Shown here: piece after piece, positions 15,026 through 21,368 of the stretch | Position numbering within the stretch: the first letter of the stretch is position 1 | Layout of the letters: the number at the start of each line of letters is the position of its first letter | From: Gammaproteobacteria bacterium | Lineage (GTDB): Bacteria > Pseudomonadota > Gammaproteobacteria > Xanthomonadales > SZUA-36 | Length of the DNA stretch: 45,540 nt | Assembly (NCBI GenBank): GCA_030428105.1 | Contig: JAUIBE010000020.1 | Span: forward strand, 1-45,540 | Direction of reading: 5' to 3' | Notes under the pieces: generated by a model | Databases searched by the model: none | Told to the model about the DNA's origin: nothing | Seen by the model: only the letters and a program-made list of their open reading frames with translations | Position numbers and translations under genes: made by a program

Positions 15026-15562
15026 ATGGCGCACAAAGACAGCAAGGAACGCTATGGAACGATAAGTAAAACGCTTCACTGGGGCATGGCCGCCCTGTTG
15101 CTGTGGCAATTTCTGAGCGCCGCATCGCGGCTGCTTTTCGAGGAAACGGCCATCGAGTCTTTCTTCTGGCCCACGCACAAACCACTCGGGTTGCTGCTGC
15201 TGGTGCTTGCGGTGATACGCGTTACCTGGGCGTTGGTCCAGCGTCATAATCGCCCCGACTCAGTCAGCGCGCTGGCAAAAGCGGGCCATCGACTCATGTA
15301 CTTGCTGTTGCTGGTGACACCAACCCTGGCGCTGATGCGCCAGTACGGTTCGGGCCGGTCGTTCGAGCCGTTCGGCATTCCCCTGTTTCCCGGTTTTGAC
15401 GGAGAGAAGATCGATTGGATGATGGCGCCGGCCAGCCTGTTTCACAGTTGGCTGGGGTGGATTCTGCTGGCGATGATCATGGGGCACTTGTTCATGGCCT
15501 TCCGTCGTCATGGGCCTTCCCAGGTGCCGGTGCTGTCACGCATGTGGGGCAGCAGGGACTAA
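15026..15562 (+). CDS. cybB: Cytochrome b561
   Basis: The 178-residue, four-helix membrane protein has the heme-ligand histidines in family positions: His18 (SKTLHWG), His51 (PTHKPLG), His140 (FHSWLGW) and His154 (MGHLFMAF). A further His88 lies on helix three. Bacterial b561 proteins carry two b hemes and pass electrons across or within the inner membrane, accepting from quinol or superoxide. A weak GAGGTAG motif precedes ATG 15026. It is followed 9 bp later by an alpha/beta hydrolase, probably in the same operon. Confidence 0.92.
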   Translation: MAHKDSKERYGTISKTLHWGMAALLLWQFLSAASRLLFEETAIESFFWPTHKPLGLLLLVLAVIRVTWALVQRHNRPDSVSALAKAGHRLMYLLLLVTPTLALMRQYGSGRSFEPFGIPLFPGFDGEKIDWMMAPASLFHSWLGWILLAMIMGHLFMAFRRHGPSQVPVLSRMWGSRD

Positions 15563-15571
15563 CCCGGACGC

Positions 15572-16390
15572 ATGGCCCGGCCAGCCAGCACGGTCAATCG
15601 CGCCAGGGCGCGTGGCGGTGACGAGCGCTTTATCGAGGCGCCGGGCGGCCTGGTGTTCACCCGCAGTTGGCTCGCCGCAGAAAAGCCTGCCGGTGCGCCA
15701 GTTGTCCTGTTGCACGATTCGCTGGGTTGCGTGGAAACCTGGCGCGATTTTCCTGCCCAACTCGCGGCGCGGCTTGGCCGTGATGTCCATGCCTATGATC
15801 GCCTTGGTTTTGGTCGGTCAACGCCGCTGGATGAACCGATCGCTCTCGACTTCATCGAGGCTGAAGCCCGCGGTGTCTTTCCGGCCCTGCTGGATGCGCT
15901 TGAACTTGAGCAGGTAATTCCTTTCGGCCACAGCGTGGGTGGCTCAATGGCGGTGGCTATCGCCGCGACTTTGCCTGAGCGATGTGCGGCAGTGATTACT
16001 GAATCGGCGCAGGCTTTTGTCGAGGCGCGCACCCTGGAAGGGGTGGCCGAGGCGAAACAGCGGTTCAATACCGGGGAACGCCTGGCCCGCCTTGCCCGCT
16101 ATCACGGCGTGAAGGCGAAATGGGTATTGGATGCGTGGACAGAAACCTGGCTGGACCCGCAGTTCGCCGATTGGAGCCTGGATGGCTTGCTGCCCCGGGT
16201 CGATTGCCCCGCGCTGGTGATGCACGGCGACCAGGACGAGTTTGGCTCTTGTGCGTTTCCCGAGCGCATTGTTGGGGGTGTTACAGGCCCTTCGCAGATG
16301 CATGTTTTCGAGGGCGTTGGTCATGTGCCGCACCGGGAAGTGACGGAACAGGTTCTGGCGGCAACAGGGCGCTTTGTTTTTTCGCTGTGA
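15572..16390 (+). CDS. Alpha/beta hydrolase
   Basis: The 272-residue enzyme has a complete triad: Ser121 in the nucleophile elbow GHSVGG, Asp222 (HGDQDEFG) and His251 (GVGHVPHRE). The oxyanion-hole region is LLHDSLGCVETW, and DRLGFGRS marks the canonical second conserved loop. It lacks a signal peptide, so it acts in the cytoplasm on an ester or C-C bond substrate that cannot be named. ATG 15572 gives an Arg-rich N-terminus. It lies 9 bp after cytochrome b561. Confidence 0.9.
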   Translation: MARPASTVNRARARGGDERFIEAPGGLVFTRSWLAAEKPAGAPVVLLHDSLGCVETWRDFPAQLAARLGRDVHAYDRLGFGRSTPLDEPIALDFIEAEARGVFPALLDALELEQVIPFGHSVGGSMAVAIAATLPERCAAVITESAQAFVEARTLEGVAEAKQRFNTGERLARLARYHGVKAKWVLDAWTETWLDPQFADWSLDGLLPRVDCPALVMHGDQDEFGSCAFPERIVGGVTGPSQMHVFEGVGHVPHREVTEQVLAATGRFVFSL

Positions 16391-16459
16391 ACCCATTCCC
16401 CAGCCAGGCCTGCTGATACACTGGGCGCCAGTTTCCAGTTCCACCGAGGGCTGCTCGCC

Positions 16460-17365
16460 ATGAAATTCCGTTTCCTGTTTTCCACGTTTCTTGCCGTTGG
16501 TTTCGTTGCCCTGGCTAACCCGGCGGTGGCGCAAGACTTTGATGCGGTCGAAATCAGAACCGAAGAACTGGCGCCAGGGCTTTTTGTGCTCTTCGGCGCC
16601 GGCGGCAACATTGGCGTTTCCATTGGTGATGATGCGGTTTTCCTGATCGATGACCAGTACGCGCCGCTTTCGCCGAAAATCCTGGCGGCAGTGGGGGCGT
16701 TGACCGACCGCCCCATCCAGTTCGTGCTCAACACCCACTGGCACTTTGACCACACCGGTGGCAACGAGAACATGGGTGAGGCCGGCGCCTTCGTGGTGGC
16801 GCATGAGAATGTGCGACGGCGCATGTCGCAGGACCAGGTCATCGACTTTCTCCAGGAGGAAGTGCCCGCCGCCGCGCCGGGCGCGCTGCCGGTGATTACT
16901 TTCACAGACGCCATGACCTTCCATATTAATGGCGACGACCTGGTCATCTCGCACGTGCCGCATGCGCATACCGATGGCGACTCCTTTGTTCATTTTCGCA
17001 GCGCCAACCTGGTTCACGCCGGTGACCTGTTTGTGCGCTATGGCTTCCCCTTTGTCGATGTCTCCAGCGGCGGTTCGGTGAGTGGCATGGTGGACGCGCT
17101 CGACCAGATCCTGGCGATCAGCAACGCCGACACCGTCATCATTCCCGGCCATGGTGAAGTGTCCGGCCGTGATGATGTGCAGATGGTGCGCGACCGGATC
17201 GCCACCGTACGCGATCGCGTTCACGCGCTGGCGGGCGACGGCAAGACCCTGGACGAAATCATTGCCGCCGACCCAACCGCGGAATTCAACGCCGAGTGGG
17301 GCGAAGGCTGGATCAAACCGGCCGATTTCATCCGCTTCACCTACGCCGAGATTGAGCAGGACTGA
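16460..17365 (+). CDS. Secreted MBL-fold metallo-hydrolase
   Basis: The 301-residue precursor has a signal peptide cleaved after PAVAQ (residue 24-25). The metallo-beta-lactamase fold shows all binuclear zinc ligands: HWHFDH (His93, His95, Asp97, His98), His170 (PHAHTDGD), Asp189 (HAGDLF) and His231 (IPGHGE). Such periplasmic MBL proteins include cyclase-like and quinoprotein-relay-type hydrolases; the substrate is not readable. It begins 70 bp after the hydrolase and is followed within 5 bp by a small hypothetical gene. Confidence 0.9.
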   Translation: MKFRFLFSTFLAVGFVALANPAVAQDFDAVEIRTEELAPGLFVLFGAGGNIGVSIGDDAVFLIDDQYAPLSPKILAAVGALTDRPIQFVLNTHWHFDHTGGNENMGEAGAFVVAHENVRRRMSQDQVIDFLQEEVPAAAPGALPVITFTDAMTFHINGDDLVISHVPHAHTDGDSFVHFRSANLVHAGDLFVRYGFPFVDVSSGGSVSGMVDALDQILAISNADTVIIPGHGEVSGRDDVQMVRDRIATVRDRVHALAGDGKTLDEIIAADPTAEFNAEWGEGWIKPADFIRFTYAEIEQD

Positions 17366-17369
17366 GCCC

Positions 17370-17591
17370 ATGGGCCGAGAGTGCCGTTATTCCTTCGATG
17401 ACCTGTTTCGCCTGGCCAATGACCGCGATTGGACCGCGGCGGAAAAAAGCGAATTCCTGGCGCTGGACCAGTCGGTTCGCAATGCTGTGGTCAAACGCCT
17501 GGCGCAAAAGGCGGGCAACGTTCAAACCGAGGACCGGCTAGGCACCGACGGCCTTGTGTACACCGCGTTCTGGGTGAAATCGCCCGGGTAG
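17370..17591 (+). CDS. Small hypothetical protein
   Basis: The 73-residue soluble protein starts MGRECRYSFDDLFRLANDRDW and ends VYTAFWVKSPG. The central helix (SEFLALDQSVRNAVVKRLAQKAG) suggests a small helical domain with a C-terminal strand. I do not recognise a family. ATG 17370 is 4 bp after the MBL stop, with CAGGA about 10 bp upstream; the longer open frame overlaps the MBL gene and is not supported. Confidence 0.55.
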   Translation: MGRECRYSFDDLFRLANDRDWTAAEKSEFLALDQSVRNAVVKRLAQKAGNVQTEDRLGTDGLVYTAFWVKSPG

Positions 17592-17616
17592 TGGGCCGAG
17601 AGCGGGTGCGCGCATT

Positions 17617-18456
17617 ATGAAGTTGGTCAGTTTTAAGCACGCAGCGGCCATCTCTTACGGGGTTTTTGAAGATGGCGCCATTCGCGATGTTGGGGCGCTC
17701 CTGCAGGGCCGCTTTCCAACGCTTCGCGCCGCACTGGCCGCCCCGGCAGAAATTTCCCAGGCTGTTGAAAAGGCGCCGCTGGTTGCCCTGGATGAGGTTA
17801 GCCTGCTGCCGCCCATTCCCGATGCCGGACGCATTGTGTGCGTCGGCCTCAACTACCGCGCGCACATTGCCGAGACAGGCCGGGGTGCGCCTTCGTATCC
17901 GATTCTTTTCCCGCGCTACCCCGATTCGCTGGTGGGGCATGGGTCCAACCTGGTGCGGCCGCGCGTGTCTTCGAATTTTGACTTCGAGGGTGAACTGGCA
18001 GTGGTCATCGGGAAACCCGGCCGCCACGTGGGCGTAGACCGGGCAATGGAGCACGTGGCCGGCTACGCCTGTTTCAACGATGGTTCGGTCCGAGATTACC
18101 AGCGCCGGGCCAGCCAGTTCATGCCGGGCAAGTGTTTCTGGCGCTCCGGCGCGTTCGGCCCGTGGCTGGTCACCCGGGACGAAGCCCCCGAGCCCGCAGA
18201 AATGGAGTTGCAAACCCGCCTCAACGGCGAGGTGATGCAGCAAGCGGGGGTGAATGACCTGCTGTTCGATATCCCCACGCTGGTTTCCTGCCTGTCGGAG
18301 ATCTGGCCGCTGCAGGTTGGCGATGTCATTGCCACCGGAACCGCCGGCGGGGTGGGGGAGCATCGTGAACCACCCATCTGGCTCAAGCCCGGTGATACCG
18401 TCGAAGTGGAGATTACGGGGTTGGGGACGCTGGCCAACACGGTTATTGACGAGTAA
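17617..18456 (+). CDS. Fumarylacetoacetate hydrolase family protein
   Basis: The 279-residue protein is a standard FAH domain: IVCVGLNYRAHIAETG, then FDFEGELAVVIGK with metal ligands Glu124 and Glu126, and CFNDGSVRDYQRR with Asp155. The C-terminal GTAGGVGEHREPP loop and LKPGDTVEVEITGLG complete the fold. FAH family members cleave C-C bonds in beta-diketo acids or decarboxylate oxaloacetate. It sits 3 bp before a RidA gene, which hydrolyses reactive enamines; the pair suggests clean-up or catabolism of keto or imino acids (inference). Confidence 0.92.
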   Translation: MKLVSFKHAAAISYGVFEDGAIRDVGALLQGRFPTLRAALAAPAEISQAVEKAPLVALDEVSLLPPIPDAGRIVCVGLNYRAHIAETGRGAPSYPILFPRYPDSLVGHGSNLVRPRVSSNFDFEGELAVVIGKPGRHVGVDRAMEHVAGYACFNDGSVRDYQRRASQFMPGKCFWRSGAFGPWLVTRDEAPEPAEMELQTRLNGEVMQQAGVNDLLFDIPTLVSCLSEIWPLQVGDVIATGTAGGVGEHREPPIWLKPGDTVEVEITGLGTLANTVIDE

Positions 18457-18459
18457 ATC

Positions 18460-18843
18460 ATGCGTAAACACATCAAGTCCGGTTCACCGTTCGAAGAAAT
18501 CGTGGGGTTTTCCCGCGCCGTCCGCCAGGGGCCGTTCCTGGCGGTATCCGGCACCGCGCCGATTGCCCCCGATGGTGGCGTGGCGGCGCCGGGCGATATG
18601 TACGGACAGACCCGGCGGTGCCTGCAGATTATTGAGCAGGCCATTGCCGATGCCGGGCTGGGGCTGGAGAGCGTCATCCGCACGCGCATCTACCTCACCG
18701 ACATCTCGCTTTGGGAAGAGGCGGCGCGAGCGCACGGTGAAGTTTTTGCCGGGATTAATCCGGCCAGCACCATGCTCGAGGTCAAATCCCTGATCAACCC
18801 CGATTGGCTGGTGGAGATCGAGGCCGAATGCCTGGCCGAGTAA
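18460..18843 (+). CDS. RidA family (YjgF/YER057c/UK114) protein
   Basis: The 127-residue protein is full length for the family. It contains the subfamily-like LAVSGTAPIAPDG and VIRTRIYLTDISLWEEAARAHGEVF. The arginine in TRIYLTD is the substrate-carboxylate ligand of active RidA enzymes, which deaminate 2-aminoacrylate and related imines. The C-terminus reads LVEIEAECLAE. It belongs to the RidA side branches (Rid2-7 type) rather than archetypal RidA, judged by its N-terminus. Its 3' end overlaps the cytochrome gene by 16 bp. Confidence 0.88.
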   Translation: MRKHIKSGSPFEEIVGFSRAVRQGPFLAVSGTAPIAPDGGVAAPGDMYGQTRRCLQIIEQAIADAGLGLESVIRTRIYLTDISLWEEAARAHGEVFAGINPASTMLEVKSLINPDWLVEIEAECLAE

Positions 18844-19766
18844 GCTGCCTGGCGCTGGCGGTTGTGTTGGCCTGCTGCGCACTGCCGTTGCGTGGCCAGG
18901 AAAGCCCGGTGACCTACGCCGAAGTTGCGCCGATCTTCAACCAGCGTTGCGTGATGTGCCACAACAGCGCTGCGGCGATGATGGAACTGTCGCTCGACAG
19001 CTACGCCGGGGTACTAAAGGGCAGCAGCAATGGGCCGGTGGTAGCAGCCGGAGATGCAGCGGGCAGCGAGTTGGTTCGGCGCATAACCGGCGCCAGTCAA
19101 CCGCGCATGCCACTGACCGGCCCGCCGTTTCTTTCTGAAGACGAGATTGCCCTGGTGGAGCAGTGGGTGGATGGCGGGCTGCTCGAGGCAGTCGCCGGTG
19201 GTGAGCCAGTTCCCCAGGTGGTGGAAGCGCCAGCCGCCGAGCCTGAATTGCCCGCGCCGGGCGAGGCGGTTACCTACGCCCATGTGGCGCCAATTTTTGC
19301 CCGGCGCTGCATCAAGTGTCACGCCGAGAGCGGCCTGATGGGCGGGCCGCCCGAGGGCTACCTACTTACGTCCTACCAGGCGGCGCTGTCCGCTGGCGAC
19401 CGGGTGCGCATTGTTCCCGGCAACCCCGATGCCAGCATGGTGGTGCGTCGCGTTCGCGGCCAGTCGAGCCCGCGTATGCCATTTGATGGGCCGCCTTTCC
19501 TGAGCGCGGAGGAAATCCGTGTCATCGAGGACTGGGTGGCCCAGGGCGCGCCTGATGCCCAGGGTCAGCCGGCCGCTGTGCCTGCCGGGGCAAAGATTCG
19601 GATCGAGGGATTGCTGGAGCCCGGCTGGCGGGTGGATGGCCTGCGCCTGGTTGTGACCGGTAGTACACGAATCGACAAATCACCCCGGCCGGGGGATTAT
19701 GTGGAAGTACGCGGCCGGCTCGACCGCAACGGCAATGTCCTTGCCGAGCGAATAAGGCCGCGCTAA
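18828..19766 (+). CDS. Secreted cytochrome c with duplicated heme modules and DUF5666-like tail
   Basis: The 312-residue precursor begins with a signal peptide ending near LRGQ. Two homologous modules follow. Each reads VTYA.VAPIF..RC..CH, with heme sites C41-C44-H45 and C161-C164-H165, and ends RMP..GPPFLS.EEI..I..WV; Met94 and Met217 are likely second axial ligands. Residues about 254-312 (KIRIEGLLEPGWRVDG, then DYVEVRGRLDRNGN) look like a DUF5666 beta-barrel. ATG 18828 was chosen because the signal peptide starts there and GAGG lies upstream; it overlaps ridA. This is a periplasmic electron carrier of the Planctomycete-type c family. Confidence 0.85.
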   Translation: MPGRVSCLALAVVLACCALPLRGQESPVTYAEVAPIFNQRCVMCHNSAAAMMELSLDSYAGVLKGSSNGPVVAAGDAAGSELVRRITGASQPRMPLTGPPFLSEDEIALVEQWVDGGLLEAVAGGEPVPQVVEAPAAEPELPAPGEAVTYAHVAPIFARRCIKCHAESGLMGGPPEGYLLTSYQAALSAGDRVRIVPGNPDASMVVRRVRGQSSPRMPFDGPPFLSAEEIRVIEDWVAQGAPDAQGQPAAVPAGAKIRIEGLLEPGWRVDGLRLVVTGSTRIDKSPRPGDYVEVRGRLDRNGNVLAERIRPR

Positions 19767-19805
19767 CACGCCGGCCCGCCGGGCTGCACAATCTGGAAGA
19801 AGCAT

Positions 19806-20582
19806 ATGAGCGAAGTGGTAGGCAAGGTCGCCAATCTGTGGCGTTTCCCGGTGAAATCGATGCTGGGCGATGCGCTGGACGCGGCTGATTTTTCACTGCA
19901 GGGCATTCCCGGCGACCGTTGTCATGTGCTGTGGGATGAGGAGCTGGACAAGAAAGTCACGGCAGTTAACGTCAAGCGCTATCCAAACCTGTTTGCCTTC
20001 AAGGCGCGTTACGTCGAACCACCATCAAGCGCAGATGCCTTGCCGGAAATCATCGTCACCTTGCCGGATGGTTCCGAGGTGCATTCCAACGACGCAGGGG
20101 CCGATGCGGCTATCTCCGCCCAACTGGGCCACCCGGTGCGCCTGCTAAATGCCAACCAGCGTGAGGGCGAGGAGCAGGACGCGCCGTGGCACGATGCCTA
20201 TCCGGTATCCGTGCTCACCACCTCTACATTAAGGACCATGGAATCGCTGCAGCCTAAAAGCCGCTTCGATGAACGGCGTTTTCGCATGAACCTGATCGTC
20301 GACTCTGTGGCCGAGGGCTTTGCCGAGAATGACTGGATTGGCGCCACGCTGGCGGTGGGCCCCGAGCTGAGGCTGGAAATTGACCGAGCCGATGCGCGCT
20401 GCATCATGACCACTCTGCCGCAGGAAGATCTGCCCAATGATCCCGCCATCCTGGCTGGCCTGGCGCGACACAACCGCCTCCAGGTGGGCAAAGGGAAGTA
20501 TCCGTGCGCCGGGGTGTATGCGCGGGTCAGCGCCCCTGGGCGGGTTTCCGCCGGCGATGAGGTCAGGCTGCTGGGCGCTTAG
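19806..20582 (+). CDS. MOSC-domain protein (molybdenum-cofactor sulfurase-like)
   Basis: The 258-residue protein has an N-terminal beta-barrel MOSC_N region (VANLWRFPVKSMLGDAL) and a MOSC domain with FRMNLIVD and the invariant Cys199 (DADARC-like DARCIMTT) that carries a sulfur or cofactor in relatives. The C-terminus (PCAGVYARVSAPGRVSAGDEV) matches the family. MOSC proteins act in sulfuration of, or binding to, molybdenum cofactor, or in reducing N-hydroxylated compounds. A molybdate transporter lies 13 kb away in the same window. Confidence 0.9.
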   Translation: MSEVVGKVANLWRFPVKSMLGDALDAADFSLQGIPGDRCHVLWDEELDKKVTAVNVKRYPNLFAFKARYVEPPSSADALPEIIVTLPDGSEVHSNDAGADAAISAQLGHPVRLLNANQREGEEQDAPWHDAYPVSVLTTSTLRTMESLQPKSRFDERRFRMNLIVDSVAEGFAENDWIGATLAVGPELRLEIDRADARCIMTTLPQEDLPNDPAILAGLARHNRLQVGKGKYPCAGVYARVSAPGRVSAGDEVRLLGA

Positions 20583-20598
20583 TGGCCGCCTTGCCCGG

Positions 20599-20991
20599 CT
20601 ACTTGCCCGGGTTACGCAACATGTAAACAAAGTCCTTGAAGGTGTCCATCAGGGTTTCATGCTTGTAGTCGGCAAATTCGCCGGCGTCCAGGTACATGCC
20701 GTGTTCGTCGCAGGCTTCGTAGCGGATGTGCGGCTGCTTGGGGTCTGAAAGTACGCTCATGCGCTTGCCGCAACGCGGGCAGTCAATTTCGTTGATCTCG
20801 TTGTGGGTTTTGCCCACTTCCGGATCACCACTGTCGATGAAATCGGACATCCACTTGTCCTTGAGGATTTCCGCTTCGCCAATATCAAACCACATGCCGC
20901 CGCAACTGGTGCACTGGTCCAGCAGAACATCACCCTGGAGGGTGCCATAGCGGTGCTCGGTCATATCGGATTGGCATTTCGGGCATTGCAT
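20599..20991 (-). CDS. Zinc-ribbon (zf-TFIIB type) protein
   Basis: The 130-residue protein has two zinc sites: C3-x2-C6 with C27-x2-C30 (QCTSCGGMWFD), and C71-x2-C74 with C94 and His97. The C-x-x-C-GG-W-D motif is the signature of the zf-TFIIB family. ATG 20991 is preceded on the minus strand by GGGGAG; the longer frame from 21057 lacks a matching site. Function of stand-alone bacterial members is unknown, with nucleic-acid or protein binding suspected. It converges with the MOSC gene across 16 bp. Confidence 0.85.
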   Translation of the reverse strand: MQCPKCQSDMTEHRYGTLQGDVLLDQCTSCGGMWFDIGEAEILKDKWMSDFIDSGDPEVGKTHNEINEIDCPRCGKRMSVLSDPKQPHIRYEACDEHGMYLDAGEFADYKHETLMDTFKDFVYMLRNPGK

Positions 20992-21368
20992 GGTGGTCTC
21001 CCCGCTGTTGATCAGGTTACTGGGCGCCTGGCGCTGGCAAAAAAGGGCACGGCGCAAAGGGTCTTTGTGAAATCTATGTTAGTGACGTTTGGGCCGCAGA
21101 TAAAGCGGGCTGTAAGGCAAAACATGCAGAATGCTTGACAACCTTGAGCGCCAGGTTGCGGTTATTCCGAGGGTTTTCTGCGTTCTATCGCATTGGGGGG
21201 TGCTTTTTGCCAATGATTAATGTAAATTTAACACTACGGCACTAGCACATGCCTGAAACATAATCAGTGGGACTGCTTTTTTGGATAGCTCTTGCGGCTG
21301 TTCCAGTTTCCCTAGGGTGGCCCTAGGGCCACTGACTATTTCTGAGTAATACTCTAGGAGTCAACATT
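20992..21368 (+). promoter_or_regulatory. Long leader/promoter region of the TonB receptor gene
   Basis: These 377 bp contain no gene I can support. A perfect TTGACA lies at 21135-21140, but a good -10 is not at the usual distance (GTTATT at 21161). A second candidate is TTGCCA at 21207 followed by an AT-rich stretch to 21232. Downstream is a double palindrome at 21310-21330, then the ribosome-binding site TAGGAG (21355-21360) within a short ACTC...GAGT repeat. On the minus strand the region also serves the zinc-ribbon gene. Confidence 0.45.
21310..21330 (+). repeat. Paired CCCTAGGG palindromes in the TonB receptor leader
   Basis: CCCTAGGG occurs at 21310-21317 and again at 21321-21328, separated by TGG. 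Each copy is self-complementary, and the two can pair with each other as an eight-base stem with a three-base loop. The second copy lies inside a perfect 12-base palindrome, GGCCCTAGGGCC (21319-21330). It is 38 bp upstream of the start codon, so a role as a protein-binding site or mRNA structure is possible. Confidence 0.6.

Noticed and set aside
14042-15247. Long minus-strand open frame (401 codons) opposite the cupin, thioesterase and b561 genes
   Set aside because: It has no family pattern, and the opposite strand codes convincing proteins; long antisense frames are common at this GC content.
15944-17371. 475-codon minus-strand frame opposite the hydrolase and MBL genes
   Set aside because: Low-complexity His/Gln-rich translation without domains; a shadow of the plus-strand genes.
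20992-21368. Riboswitch in the TonB receptor leader
   Set aside because: I could not fit a known aptamer (for example cobalamin or TPP conserved cores); only palindromes were found.
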